The notes: generated by a model from the sequence alone, not told the origin. Positions 36,001-48,120 are shown, counted from the stretch's first letter. The stretch is DNA of 64,000 nt from Stenopsyche tienmushanensis (GCA_008973525.1 WACJ01000117.1:434001-498000), one strand, 5' to 3'. Program-made: numbers and translations.

Positions 36001-39000
36001 TAGCGTATGAATCTTCTAGCTTGGTATATTTTCCTACAAGAGATATATTAACTTCTTTCCTCAAGGAATCTACCCGTTTTGCAAGATCACGCCATTTTTG
36101 CATGAAACTGTAAATCATCAAACATTAAAATTAATGTTTATTCTAGTAAGTCATACATGAGAGTGAAATTTATCGATCTTACTTGTTTGGCCTAGGTGAT
36201 GCAACGTTAAGATGAAGTCTATCAGTCAAAAATTTCACTACACCTTGAGATTCCATAAGCAATGGAACATGATAAAGTGATGATAAGTCATGGATACAGA
36301 TAACCTTGAAATAATAACATCCTATATAGAAAAGATATTTTTAAAATAAAATAATAATAACTGATATAGAGGACAACATACCTGCTCTGGTGCAACATGA
36401 CAAAAATTTGAAATTTTTTCCTTAACTGCTAAGCCAACAGGATTTTCTGATCGACATACTATTAAATCTGGAGAAAGACCAAGTCCCCTGAGTTCCCGCA
36501 CAGAAGATTGTGTAGGTTTAGTTTTAGGTTCACCAGTAGATCTAGGCTAAAATTTAAAAATCTCTTGATATAATTAAAGTAATTTCACAAACATTTTTGA
36601 CATGAGACTAAATAGATGTGTGAATAAGTTAAAAATTAATCTAAAAGAAGAATATGTAATCTATTTCAAAATCCATTAGGGCAAGACCAAAAACAAACCT
36701 GTGGCACTAGAGACACGTGTACGCAGCAAAAATTTTCTCTATTCACTCGGAACTGAAACTGTCTAAATGCTTCTACAAATGGCATGCCCTCAATATCGCC
36801 AATTGTACCTCCGAGTTCTATTATGCACACTTTGGGCTCTTCGGTACCGCAAACTGGAACATGCGCTACGCGGTTGACCCATTCTTGTATAGCATCAGTT
36901 ATATGAGGAACAACTGTAATTTTATAATCAAATTACACATAAAGATGAATGATAAAGGAAGAAAAAAATCATAATATTAAAAATGTACATTAAAAAAACA
37001 ATACAAGTTTAACCCTATCGGACCGGAAATCGTGATACAGAGACGGATATCTTGCGTCTCATCATACACTCGTGTATAGATGGCAAAGTCGTGCCGTAGA
37101 GGTACCCGTCTAAACATCATCGATATCACCGTCATAAAATTTAGGTATAATTAACTGAAATCATCGGATAAGCTATTAATCTCTTTCAAAAAAGATAAGA
37201 CGACTTTCATCTGTGTTGTCTTGAGAACGGGCGTTTGTTTTGATAATTAAGATATTCGCATCATTCTTATCGTTGACCAATTTTGTTATTCCCCCTTGAC
37301 TGTTCTGGAATGGCGTTATTAGCAAAGTATCCCCACTCCTTTGCAAAAATACCTTTGTAAACTAGCAGGCTTACGGTAACCCTGTCCTTTTATTTTCGCA
37401 ACACATTAATAGGCAAATATAGCTGAATAATGGAAAGCAGACGCTATGAGAATATTGTGTGCATTGTAGAAATTCTTCGATGACAATTTTCTGATTGGCT
37501 TTGGCAAGTTTGAACTAGTCTGGTACTATCTTAACAAGCAGTAAATAGTCTGGCAATATTTATAAATGATTGTTTATTTTACTAATTTATAGAAAATGAA
37601 AAAACTATTTTGAAAGTATGACTTAATTATGTTGAATTTTCATTAATTTCAACCCCGTACTAATTCCAAATAAATTGAAGACCACAATAAGAAAACCTTT
37701 GATATCACCCATGGGATATAAGCACCAATCTCATTACTCCCACAAACATATCTTACTTGACAGATCTTAATGTCGAAGTTATCGGCATGAGGTAAATTAT
37801 TCATACAACACTAATATTAATAAATGAACTCTTACCTTGAACTGTTTTTCCTAAATAGTCGCCCTTTCGTTCCCTACTTATAACTTGCTGGTATATCTTC
37901 CCCGTTGTTATATTATTATCGTGATGTAATGTAATATCTAGGAATCTTTCATAATTCCCCAGATCTAAATCAACCTCTCCACCGTCATCCAATACGTATA
38001 CTTCTCCTGCAAAAAAGAAAAAAATATGTTATACAATTATCATCCTAGATACATAAGCCAATTATCACTAGTAATAGCACGAGTTTTTTTTTATCAAAGA
38101 ATATTTCATATAATTTACATACGACAAAAAATTCTGACGCAGCACATTATATTCTGAGAAACCTAGCATTATCATCAGACAATTTTTTTGATTGAAATTC
38201 AAATGGAAAACTGCTACAATCATCAATAAAAGTATTTTATACATTTTTTGTTGTAGATTCTCCGAAGATTTGTAATACAAGGTCGTTGGTTTTATTTACA
38301 TATTCTAACTCAAATATTTTTTATGGCATTATAAAATGTGATAAATTTTAATCATATTTTCATGACGTATATTTACACAAAGAAAAACTATCATATTAAC
38401 GTTGTTGTCCAATAATGCAATAAATTTCTCCCGTGTTAGTATGGATTCATCCGCGTTTATAGTTCTACTTGCAAAAAGGGTCCGGCGCCTAATCGGCGAT
38501 AATCAAATGAAGAATGTCTTCAAATTTTTGGCTGAGGTCAGGTTGAAGAGCTGTTGAGTGTTGACAACAAGCACACAAATCTTCATTTTGTTTTTGAATG
38601 ATTTGGAAATCGAAGGACTTGTCCTCTCCCCAAGTTTTGTTTGTATAGAAAAAACATTTTAATTTGGATTAAATTTAATTGATTGACCACCTTGTGGCTT
38701 CAAATCGGTTTCGTTAAATTTGTTAAATAAGTCAATCGTATAAGCTGTGGTTTTGAGCCACAAAAAACCATTAATTATCTGCTTTTCAGAAACTTCCGTG
38801 TTAAGTAACGATTATAATCTTTGTCAAATTCCAAATTTGAGCAAATATTCTCTCATTTAAAGCATTCTATTTGGTTTCATAACTGATTTAACGACATAAT
38901 TAAACCCTTTGATGATATCATATCGCATTACATCCATCTCGTTTGGGTCATACATTCAACTCCTCATTCGCTCGATATTGAAGGTAGCATTACCGAATTT

Positions 39001-41707
39001 TATTTCGAAAGACATTGTATTTCGCACATTTATAACGCCTACCTGATATGAACAAAATAATATGACATTCAAGGATTTGGGCAGCGAAACAAAAACAGTA
39101 AAAAATGCATCTCTCCTTCGCCAACATTTCCGACTGAACAATTTGTGTACAACTAAACAACTCGAACGAACGAAACAAGAGCTCGTATAAAAACGATACG
39201 TTTTAGTCAATAACTAAAAAAGGGTTCTTCTTCATAACGTGAAACTTAGATTAGAAATTTTACCTCATCCAAACTATTCACCAGATAACGCACACCATTG
39301 GATTACTAGCTTTTCAGATCCGAGTACATTTTTTAAAAATAACCCACCAGGCGCACCTTGACGGTACAGTAAGAATCGATAGAATCGTCATTGCTGCACC
39401 AGTCAATTAAATTACAACTCTGGAAGACAATATGCGAGGGGGGAAAACCAACAGATAGCAACGTATTGCGGGGATGTGATGGTTTTCCACATCTATGTTT
39501 ACCATGTTTCAATGTAGTACATAGAAATATTTCATTTATTTTAACACATTGTGTGCGGGAAATGGAGATTACAGTCCTCGGCACGCCACTCGTTGAGCGC
39601 GGGAGACTGTGATCCCAATCCTCTTTATTTAACTAGAGACATCTTTTAATGCTATTTTATGTGAAAATCTTTTCACACAAAAATATATTTAATTTGACCG
39701 ATCTATCGACTTACGGTATAATTTTTTAATAACCTTGAAATCGTTTTTTACATACATGACAAAGACGTCCCCGCATCAGGTGTTATCACTCATCAAACAG
39801 ACCTGTATACAAAGTGTTAACAGCATTTTATACGTAGAACCTATTTTTCTTTATTATATACTAGTGATTACTTGGTATGCGTTGCAATGCCGCACAAAGG
39901 AAAATTTATATTTTGGAAATGCTTTCATATATTTTTAATTATACTAAAAACGGATATTCGATCGACAGTTGTAGTGCTTTATTTACCTTAGCAACTACCA
40001 GACCAATATACACCAACATAGTTCATATGTTAAACATCTCGCATAACAAACTGCGCACACAAACAATCTTTTTACTATACCTATGTTATTCCCGCAAGTG
40101 TAAACAATAAGTTGACAAAGTGTTATCGCAATCGGATGAACGGTATGGCAGCGCATTAAATACGGACAAACATTGATTTTTTTTTTTAATATTAGAAGAC
40201 TATGTCTATGTTACTCGTGCAATCCTTAGCAATAAGTGAACGAAGTTTTATCGCAATCTGATGAACGGTATGGCAGTGCATTACATACGAACATGTGCAT
40301 ATGTTCATCTAAATTAGTATATTTTATGTTTAATTATAAGAATCTTCATATTTGGTTATATATCTCGAAGAACAAGAACGTGGAATATATCTACCGTGTC
40401 TTGGCATATGGTTAAAAGTTCTGGTATTCCTTTTGTCCAGGAACACCGTGTCTAAATTACTGCATACTGTCAGTCACTGATGACTGATACGGCACGATGT
40501 GTTAAGACGTAAAAAAACGAACAATGTTGGAGAAATAAAAACACACTTGGATAAGTTTTTCAGTGAAAAATCAAAGGACTTTTCAAAAAGGGAATTGAAA
40601 AATTACCTTTACGCCGACAAAAGGTAATAGAAAACTATGGAAATTATTTTGTTGATTAGTATGTAAGATTTGTTTAATAAATAAATGTTTTTCACCAGCA
40701 AAATTGATTACTTTCCGGTTCCCCGAATAGGTAGTAATGAAGGAAATTAAATTAAATATAAATGAAAAGTAATTAAATAAAAAGAAGCTGGTGGAACAAA
40801 TAGTCTGGAGTGCAAATGGTTAAAAATAAAGACAAAGACAATAAAACAAATTTAAAAAAATATATTTTACAACCTAAGACGATATGAAATAACCTCAATT
40901 TCCAATCCTTGTGTGATATTTTAAAATCATAGCCTTCACTAACTGCCCATATGCTCCTCATGAATTATGCATATTTTCAAATTTATCTTGAAACTGTTTA
41001 AATATGATAATTCGACGAAAAACAAAAGAATTGTGATGATCGAATTCAAATAATTTGACGACAGTATATCATAAATAAAATATATATTTCCCAGTAAGGC
41101 TTTACTAAAATATTGTATTAATATAATGCAATTTAGCCACATTAACATTTGATTGTCTGAATTTGAGCATCTGGTAATTTGGGGCGACTCGTGGCACGCG
41201 GTTCGAATCGCATGTTCGAACTTGTCGTGTTTGTTTTGTGTATGGAACGATCCCGGATGTATGAATCAATTCGATGATAAATTGATCCACGGCCCAGACG
41301 AAATATTTCGAGGTGAACCGTTAATGTTTTTTTTTTAAACTTCAATGGTTGGCGATGTTGACATTGGACGAACTGCGTTAGACTTGTGTCGAATATTTTA
41401 AAATGATACGCATTACGGACGGCAAAATGTTCAAGTATGAGTGTTGGAACGTGTGATCAAGAGCTATTAGAAAGTGAAATGAGAGGTTAGCCGTTAGCAG
41501 TCGGACACGTGAGAGTTGACATTGGCAATGGCTATAAATACCATGCTCGTATGGAGAGAAGGTGCCGGCGTCGATGTTGATGTAGGGATCGATCTTGATG
41601 GACGTCACGGCGATTCCGCAGCTCTTCAGGATCGTCCCCAGCGAGCTGGCGATGACCCCTTTGCCGATTCCGGAGATGACGCCGCCCGTCACCAGTACGT
41701 ACTTCAT
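33069..41707 (-). CDS. CTPsyn: CTP synthase (glutamine-hydrolysing), complete, 608 residues
   Basis: The enzyme converts UTP to CTP with ATP and glutamine, the last step of de novo pyrimidine nucleotide synthesis; it is cytosolic and can form filaments. Coding exons on the minus strand are 41707-41542, 38006-37836, 36913-36699, 36546-36382, 36304-36183, 36107-35853, 35736-35444, 35366-35259, 33960-33748 and 33187-33069. Every junction is in frame and the sum is 608 residues plus TGA. Human CTPS1 has 591. The synthase domain opens [17 protein letters not shown] (nucleotide-binding loop), then [20 protein letters not shown], and [18 protein letters not shown] with the acidic metal-binding residues. 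The class I glutaminase domain has PGGFG at 370-374, the nucleophile Cys399 in CLG, and His524/Glu526 in YHPEY. RHRHR lies in exon 8. The C-tail is acidic and divergent, as usual. The start is the only ATG matching the conserved N-terminus. Introns hold a Tigger-like and a TTAA-type insertion. No frame damage is seen. Confidence 0.97.
33300..33640 (-). pseudogene. Degenerate Tc1/mariner-superfamily transposase in CTP synthase intron 9
   Basis: On the minus strand [16 protein letters not shown], with a later [19 protein letters not shown], follows the order of arthropod transposases that read FSDEAHF at the first or second catalytic acid and NGERYRAML further on. The intervening glycine/tryptophan-rich part is deleted or scrambled. 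It lies between the last two coding exons of CTP synthase and is on the same strand as that gene. Confidence 0.5.
34058..35083 (+). mobile_element. Tigger/pogo-like DNA transposon, degenerate, 1.03 kb
   Basis: The left end CAGTGGGACCTCGACTTATG and the inverted right end CAGCGGAAACTCGGGTTCTG are each preceded by TA, as expected for TA target duplication. Inside, the plus strand keeps transposase pieces: [13 protein letters not shown] (catalytic LLxDN region, altered) at about 34460, and a C-terminal part with [20 protein letters not shown] at about 34878-34937 and a K/R-rich end. The first catalytic region is missing, so it is a deletion derivative. It is inserted in the intron between CTP synthase coding exons 8 and 9, in the opposite orientation to that gene. 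Confidence 0.75.
37009..37475 (-). mobile_element. TTAA-ended (piggyBac-like) non-autonomous element, copy 1
   Basis: It begins TTAACCCTATCGGACCGG and is an inverted, shortened relative of 43651-44310. They share GTATGATGAGACGCAA, ACTTTGTCATCGATG, GGTATAATTAACTGAAAT and the run CAATATTCGC/AGCTATTTTTGCCTATTAAT. TTAACCC ends are usual for piggyBac-type elements in insects. It is within CTP synthase intron 2. Confidence 0.6.
38030..39875. other. Intron 1 of CTP synthase, left part, unassigned
   Basis: Open frames on both strands (for example 38956-39210 minus, 39391-39612 plus) have no splice context or recognisable family. I see no second gene nested in the intron. Confidence 0.4.
39880..40310 (-). 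mobile_element. Helitron-like tandem ends, inverted copy in CTP synthase intron 1
   Basis: Two units with GATTGCGATAAAACTT-type and CCATACCGTTCATC-type blocks (seen here as GCAATCGGATGAACGGTATG at about 40130 and GCAATCTGATGAACGGTATG at about 40254) mirror the pair at 14808-15140. The flank toward 39890 carries ATCTCGCATAACAAACTGCG and CACACAAACAAT, as at 9.4 and 15.07 kb. The left part GGTATGCGTTGCAATGCCGC matches 9268. Confidence 0.55.
40320..41370. other. Intron 1 of CTP synthase, right part, unassigned
   Basis: Mostly AT-rich. At 41200-41230 GGTTCGAATCGCATG resembles a tRNA T-arm but no tRNA fold surrounds it. Confidence 0.35.
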
Positions 41708-41830
41708 TTTTGCGAACTCGTGCGTCTTTCGCGCGGTCCGCTGCCGCACTGCCGCGTGCAACACTGACACGTCCTAACCGCTTCGATTGCTGCCATGACC
41801 GAAACGATCGATCCACATGTCAACGGAATT
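41520..41830 (-). promoter_or_regulatory. CTPsyn: GC- and CpG-rich 5' region of CTP synthase
   Basis: The first coding exon and about 110 bases upstream of its ATG are much richer in GC and CpG than the flanks, as expected at the promoter and 5' untranslated region of a housekeeping gene. I cannot place the transcription start from sequence alone; no clear TATA box is seen. Confidence 0.4.
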
Positions 41831-43540
41831 TGACAGCCGTTTTCAATATCATAAGCTATTTTATTCCTTAATATTAAAATATGGCAAACTATTTATAACC
41901 AAATTATATTTCATGATTTTTGATTAAACTATTTTTTGTACAATTATAAAATATATTTTAAAAATGCAATTAATTAAAAATAAGGTAATAATAAAATAAA
42001 AATATTTTTGCGCATTTTTAAAACCTGATTACATATATTTTTTGGGTGTAGCTAAATTTTAAAAAAAGTATTACAATATTTTTAAAATTATTTAATTCTA
42101 AATTATATTATATTATACTATTCGTAATTGCAGCACGACTGATTTTAAATCGCTTCATTTAAATATTAAAATCATAAATCGACGCCGTCAAACTCGATTG
42201 CATTGATTGCAATGAAAAGCGGGACGGAGAAAGTTTGCTTCGGTTTAAATTCAATAGGATCTAAGCCGTCATTGATCATAGATTTTATTGCAACCGCGTC
42301 CGTTTTTTTATCGCTATGCACATGTTGAAATAATAAAAAATAGATGACATGTTTATATTAACCTCAATAAATCCATGCACATTAACGACATTATTATTAT
42401 TTAATTAAACACACAATGCAATTTGTATTTAAATTAAAAGTTAAGCAATAAAATTACAAAGCGCTTAAATAATATATAAATCGCTTTTGGCTTTATTATG
42501 ACACTCAAAATAAATTAAATATTTTAAATATAGCCGGGGGAAATAAATTTTTATAGAAACAATTTTAAAATTGCAAATAAGTATTTTTTGAGATGAGTGC
42601 GTGTACAATGCGACCATATGTTCATATTTTGCAAATTGTTTTTTAGGCGTGGCAACACACTTGCCAAAGTTGTAATTAATTGTCATATCTGTGTTTGCTG
42701 CTGGATTGTTTGCAAGTGTCTGTTGATACTTGGTGGTTTTAGTATTATATACGATCTGCAAATAATTTGATATATTTGTTATACAACTTGCGGTAAGTAC
42801 CAAAAGCATTTTAATGCGCGCTTTAAATAAATGATTGAATGGATGTTGTCTTGTTTTCTGAAAAAAAAAACTTTCTTTGCTATTCAATCTGCTGTGGATA
42901 TCTTAAATAATTTGGAACGCTTTTCCTAGAAATGCTGAAACTTTATGACTGTGCTTGCTTTTAGTTTTACTATTATTTGTTTAGATTTTGATATGATGAT
43001 GTAAGTCACGCTCGAAAATAATGATGGGAATATCCGATCCGAATGCTATTTTAAAACCTGCCTCACCCTTTGGACAAACATTTGCGGCACTCTTTCTATG
43101 TAGAATTTTATCATATAGATCGAGAATAAATTTAAATAAACGCCTATTTATTAGATTTTACTTATTATTATTTTTAATGAATGAAAACTTCTATGGGAAA
43201 CCGATAACCAGTACCCGAGAAATCGGTGAAGGTTTTCGTTACTGCGCGTGCGCATTCGAGATTAAAAAATAGAGGTGTAAATCGGTAATTAAAAAAAATG
43301 TTATGTCCTTTGTTATAACATATATTTACTTTAACATTGTAAAATAGGGTTCTTTGTCGACTTCTCGAGCCCTGCGTTGCCTTCGTCGATGCGACGTTTC
43401 GCCGCGTTGTTCGGTTACAAAAATCGCTTCGGGGGGTCGCTCAGGTGTCACATCAATCTCGGTAATGGCTAATTTTATTTTACGCCTTATTATTTAGAGC
43501 GAAATTTGGTCCATGCTACAACATTTTATTTATAAATTCT
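41830..43540. other. Gene-free AT-rich stretch upstream of CTP synthase
   Basis: Open frames up to 140 codons (42465-42887, minus) have the N/I/K/Y-rich composition of translated AT-rich DNA. Positions 43340-43460 form a small CpG-rich patch of unknown meaning. Confidence 0.35.
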
Positions 43541-43544
43541 AGAG

Positions 43545-43650
43545 CCGTAACGAAGGTATAAAGCACCCGTGTCAAGTATCTAACTTGCGCCCCCCCCCCT
43601 CCTCATTTTTTTTAAAGTTAAATACATTATACTATCATAAATTAAATATA
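43545..43650 (-). repeat. Interspersed repeat, family C piece
   Basis: GAGCCGTAACGAAGGTATAA, GCACCCGTGTCAAGTATCTA and ACTTGCGCCC match 7065-7115 in the same orientation and 1385-1430 inverted. It abuts the TTAA element that starts at 43651. Confidence 0.6.
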
Positions 43651-44310
43651 TTAACCCTTTCACACCGGAGAACATACACGTTACACTCTAATGTAAATTC
43701 ACTTTTCCGTCAGCTCCACCACAACGCGTAACAAGCTTGATAATGAACCAGATTCAATAAATGAACTTTAACACTGTTGATAGCACACAATATTCGCATG
43801 TCGTCTGGTTTCTATTATTCAGCTATTTTTGCCTATTAATGTGTTGCGAATATAAAATGACAGGGTTACCTTGCAAGCCCGCCAGTTTATTTCTGGAGTA
43901 GATTATGCAATGGAGTGGTGATACTCAACTAATGACACCACTCCAGAACAGTCAAGGTGGAATAACAAAATTAGTCAACGATAAAAATGATGTGAGTATA
44001 TTAATTATCAAAACAAACTCCTGTTCGCAAGATAACACGAACAATCGAGTTTCGATTTCAAGACATTAATTCTGTTCTTATGCGACGGTAGCGATTTCAG
44101 TTAATTATACCTAAATTTTATGACAGTTAAAATATTCTTTAGAATAGGATTTTTTGTTGAATAATAAGTTTCTATAACAATTATTCAAAATATATTGAGA
44201 ATGTTTAGACGTGTAGGGGTACTTTTACGGCATGACTTTGTCATCGATGCACGAGTGTATGATGAGACGCAATACACCCGTCTCTGTCTCGCGATTAAAA
44301 AGTGCTGTAT
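43651..44310 (+). mobile_element. TTAA-ended (piggyBac-like) element, copy 2
   Basis: It starts TTAACCCTTTCACACCGGAG and runs through TTCACTTTTCCGTCAGCTCC, CTGTTGATAGCACACAATAT and CGAGTGTATGATGAGACGCA. The right end, which in the 37 kb copy is TTAACCCTATCGG, is lost here. No transposase frame is present. A solo inverted left end occurs at 47290-47415. Confidence 0.6.
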
Positions 44311-44324
44311 ATCGCATATTGTCT

Positions 44325-44485
44325 AAAAAATTGGACATGAGAAAGCTGTGCGCAACATGAGTGCCGCATTTGCTCATAATGGATAAAAAAAACATCATCA
44401 CGAGACATGGACCCATCACTTAACATCTGAGACAAAAGAACATCAAGAAAAGGCAACTGACCCGAGATATTTATTAACGGAGCTT
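44325..44485 (+). pseudogene. Mariner transposase shred
   Basis: TTGGACATGAGAAAGCTGTG codes LDMRKLCA followed by VPHLL after a stop, and ACACCTGAGACAAA-like sequence follows (here ACATCTGAGACAAA). The same two blocks are at 60339 and 60497 with the region between intact there. It is truncated by the family B repeat to its right. Confidence 0.5.
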
Positions 44486-44489
44486 GTGG

Positions 44490-44860
44490 AGAGCTCCAAC
44501 AAGTCCGCTTTTCGAACCGCTGACATGACGAATGAGCGTCCCGCGATTGGACGCCATATCTGAACATCTCTACAGACCAATTACGAACATTCATTACAAA
44601 ACGAAGAAGACTGGTCGGATGGGTTGTTTAAATTTTACAATCGGTCTTTATTTTATTGCGAGCTTATGTCGGCTCAATGTTTGAGCGATAACCAAGAAAA
44701 AAGGGATTACACAACTTAATATATATTATAAAAACGGACAGAGTCAATCATTGTTGATTCGTGTAAAGTAGAACGGTCAAGTTAAATAAAAATCATGTGC
44801 AGCTCTCGACTGGGTTGGTATTCTGCATTTTGCGCCCCAAGCCCAGTTGCGCCCGTGGCG
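44490..44860 (-). repeat. Interspersed repeat, B then A, copy 8
   Basis: An inverted long copy: AAGTCCGCTTTTCGAACCGC, ACGAACATTCATTACAAAAC, AATTTTACAATCGGTC, TATTGCGAGCTTATGTCGGC and, at the far end, TTTTGCGCCCCAAGCCCAGT. Structure and spacing are as at 8585-9010. Confidence 0.7.
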
Positions 44861-44939
44861 GGCGCCTGATTTGCTAACCCTTTGTTATGGTCCTGATACA
44901 TTCTACATTATCGAATTTACTTTAATTATTGATGATTCG

Positions 44940-45215
44940 TTAGTCAACCCTTTGACACCGGGTCGACGCTTTGCGACGGTCGAATTCGGTGCGGAAAAAG
45001 CGGACCGTTGCAAAAGCAACGCTCGGTTAATATCATATTACAAAGCTTATTTGATATGCAATCATTCGATATTTTTCATTTTCTTCGTATTCGAGCTAAA
45101 ACTGTTATATATTTTGAGTCCCTATGCTGTAGTTCAAATGATGTTTAACGCGTTCGCGGACACGTCTGCAATCGCAGTCATTTGTTGTATTTTAGTGAGG
45201 GTTTAACCTTTATTT
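44940..45215 (+). mobile_element. Short TTAA/CAACCC-ended element, possible
   Basis: It begins GTCAACCCTTTGACACCGGG, and the other side has CGCGTTCGCGGACACGTCTG, a block also found at 47503-47522. Ends of this style are seen in non-autonomous piggyBac-like elements. The 119-codon open frame over it is not convincing as a gene. Confidence 0.35.
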
Positions 45216-45219
45216 TCAT

Positions 45220-45700
45220 GAATTACGTCAATAATCAGCAGAAGTACTAAATCAGCCACCAGTACTATTCTATTCCATTTCGGCTTCCAGGCAGGAGCTA
45301 TGAATTTACAATTATACAAATTTCTTTCTAGAAAAAGTCTATATAACATAGATAATTAATCGAAGATATAATAATTAGAACTAGAAGTAAATAAGAATAT
45401 AATTTATTGAACGAAAAGATATTGACTTGACGCTTATTGACTATACATTTGGGAGTCCCAGCTTGGGGTACATAACATTAGGAAAACCCTACCAAAATAC
45501 CTAATAATGATTTAAGTTTACGAGCTGGAATTTTATCTGAAAACAGTATTATCTGAAGCATTGATATAACAATTGTTTACATTTATTACTCATAATTTGT
45601 CAATAACTCAAATAATCAATTGCAAGCATGCATTAATGCAAGTTTCTAAGCATCGTTTACCTGAGACATGACATGGCACTCCAATTCCTGTACCTCTTCC
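45220..45700. other. Unassigned AT-rich stretch
   Basis: No supported feature. Confidence 0.35.
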
Positions 45701-45704
45701 TTAG

Positions 45705-46135
45705 TTAACCCTTTGAGTAGTGAGCTAAATCATCATAAACTTAGATGCTATATTTTTATGTCCACCACTTATCATCCGTACAAATTCACTTATCTGTCAG
45801 GACCGTCGCAGCGTATATCAAGCTTGTATATAAATACATAAACACTGTCGATAGCACACAGTATTCGGTAATTTCTTTAAGTAAACATAAACAATACACT
45901 TGGAATCGATTCATTATATCATTCACATGTCATTATTATTCGATACATTTGGGTTAACGATCTATACAATCTTACGATATACGTAAGATACTCCCTCCGT
46001 CTCTGTTTCTCTTCAAATTCAACGCGCAAGACACTCTCCGTCTGTCTGTCTCCGAGTTCAAAGTGTAAGAATGCTCTTTCTGAATCACTGAAATTTGGAC
46101 ACAACTTTGTGTCTTACTTGTTTAAGGTGTTAAAG
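45705..46135 (+). mobile_element. TTAA-ended non-autonomous element, copy 3
   Basis: It starts TTAACCCTTTGAGTAGTGAG and its right end, read inverted, is TTAACACCTTAAACAAG. Internal blocks ACACTGTCGATAGCACA, GGTTAACGATCTATACAATC, and CTCCGTCTCTGTTTCTC occur in the same order at 61751-62185, so the two are members of one family. No coding region is present. Confidence 0.6.
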
Positions 46136-46566
46136 GTTTTTAAGCAAGGTTTGAACATAATTTGAACTTGAATTTGAACAATATCTCTAAACAACTCATT
46201 CCAAATACTCTACCCTAAGACCATGCGAGGAATAGAGGGACTGTTCTCTAGATGCTCAACGGACTGTTTGCGGTTACATCATAACAATAATAATGATCTG
46301 GATGTGCATCTTAATCGATCAAAAATGAATGACAATGATAATAATTAATCTATTAAAATTTCCCCGAAATACTAATAAATACTGATTTCGCGATAAACTT
46401 CTTATCAACGAAAAACCAATTGTTTTTTGTTATCTATAAATTCCTAACGCGTAAACCAGAAAGATCAAACTCAAAGGCAAAGGCAAGGGCCAAAATAAAA
46501 AGAGCTTAGGTTTAAATGGGCTACAAAATAATGCAAATTTTCATAGAAACGTTCCAGACACAATAG

Positions 46567-47104
46567 CAGCAGACCCGCGGTAATCCGACAAACGTTTTGC
46601 AAGGCAGTGTCGAATTTGTCGAACTATAGAGTACTGCCCCCGACCCCTTGTTGTCCATATGAAGATAATGAGATAAAGAGAGACAACACAAGTTTTCATA
46701 TTATAGAATTAATGTCATAAAAACAATGGCCATAGCAGTTATAAAACATAAAAATCTTTTACCACCACAACTTTGCTTTCATGGCCAATATGGGCCCAGG
46801 GTCTGTTTCTTTCAGAAAGAAACCAAATATACAAAGCTTCTTCCACCTCTAGATATTTAACGTGGCTCACAATCAATGGTAGAGGCGAACTTTTGAATGT
46901 TCTCGCGGTTCTATTTTGTATCATAAATTACGGATATTCTACGCGGTACTCACTTGAAATCTTACAAAAAATTCATTGCGAATTAGGCGGTCCAGAATCA
47001 CACTTTTGCATTTTTTACACTGACAAAGCTTTGTTGTACATGTGTACTAAACTTGTATTGGGATGTCGGACTACAGGGGGCGCCGGATTACCGCGGGTCT
47101 GCTG
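46567..47104 (-). mobile_element. Tigger/pogo-like element, 538 bp, with matched inverted ends
   Basis: The ends CAGCAGACCCGCGGTAATCC (left) and the same 20 bases inverted (right, 47085-47104) are identical, and TA flanks the right end with TAG at the left. On the minus strand the frame at 46739-46924 includes KYLEVEEALYIWFLSERNR, the helix-turn-helix linker typical of Tigger/Jerky transposases. The DDE domain is absent. It is a deletion derivative of a larger element, partly preserved at 57747-59021. Confidence 0.8.
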
Positions 47105-47284
47105 TATACAAATTAACTCTCTGATGATACGGTTTCATTAAATTGACCATAAAATATACAAAAACTAACTCAACTGACTCGATGAATCTCCAGTTAGATG
47201 CAAACTTTAAAGGCAAATAGCTAAAGAACAGAAAGCAGATGCCATTCAAGTTGAACATTAAGAAATATTCCAAATAAGAAATTG

Positions 47285-47420
47285 GGTGCTACCAATAGTG
47301 TTAAGGTTTATTTATTGCGCTTGGTTCATTATCAAGCTTGTTACACGCTGCGGTGGAGCTGACAGAAAAGTAGATTTATATTAGAGCGTAGCATGTCTGC
47401 TCTCCAGTTTGAAAGGGTTA
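47285..47420 (-). mobile_element. Solo inverted left end of TTAA-type element
   Basis: GCTTGGTTCATTATCAAGCT, GCGGTGGAGCTGACAGAAAA and GAAAGGGTTAA at about 47410 are the reverse of 43651-43760. Confidence 0.55.
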
Positions 47421-47429
47421 AACACGATT

Positions 47430-48120
47430 GTAGGCGTTTTTTTTTTGGTAGTTAACACACAAGCATCATTCTTATTGCTCTGAAGAGCTTTGTTTCTTTA
47501 ACACGTTGGCGGACACGTCTGCGTCATCTTTTCACAGTTGACCGGTGTTTATATAACACTTCATACTGTTCAAGAGTGGCGTCATTATCCGAGTATGATC
47601 ACACTTTTTTTAGTGTAGTGTTAAAATATTCGTTGTGGACCGCCAGTTTGACACTTCTGGTGTAAACGATTTTCACTACATAATAGACACAATGACGCTA
47701 TCGATCGGGGAATACCATCTAGCGTTCCCACTGAAACAATCGACTGATAGAAGATATACGGATAACGCAGTTGCATTTATTACGCGTGGTCGTGTCGTTC
47801 GTAGCGTTGTATTTCGGTGGTCTCCTGGTGGTGATAGCTTTCAGGCTTTGACACATCCTAACACATCTTGAACGGGGCAGTAGTTCTACCCGCGCGCTTG
47901 CCAGTGGTATTCAGCAGGATGGATAGTTCTATATTTTTCACAGACTTAACATTACAGCGGAAAAGGTAGTTTCATTCAATATTTTTTGTATGGTTATTGT
48001 AAATCATTTTTTTACATGGGTTCAAATTACAACCAACCCTTTAATAGTGTCGAAATAGGATTTTTTGGATTAACACTTTTTTTAACATGTTACAATTCAT
48101 TGAGGGGTGGTGACATGATT
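47430..48120. other. Unassigned stretch with a 78-codon open frame
   Basis: The frame at 47635-47871 has a fairly protein-like composition (FHYIIDTMTLSIGEYHLAF, then RSVVFRWSPGGDSFQ) but I do not recognise it and see no gene context. 47500-47525 holds the CACGTTGGCGGACACGTCTG block noted at 45.15 kb. Confidence 0.3.

Noticed and set aside
41195..41235. GGTTCGAATC, a possible tRNA T-arm
   Set aside because: No acceptor, D or anticodon arms pair at the required spacing on either strand.
41516..41816. Plus- and minus-strand frames rich in Asp/Arg over CTP synthase exon 1
   Set aside because: They are out-of-frame or antisense readings of the GC-rich first exon.
42465..42887. 140-codon minus-strand frame
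   Set aside because: The Asn/Ile/Lys/Tyr-rich composition is as expected from AT-rich DNA; no start context, splice sites or repeat relationship.
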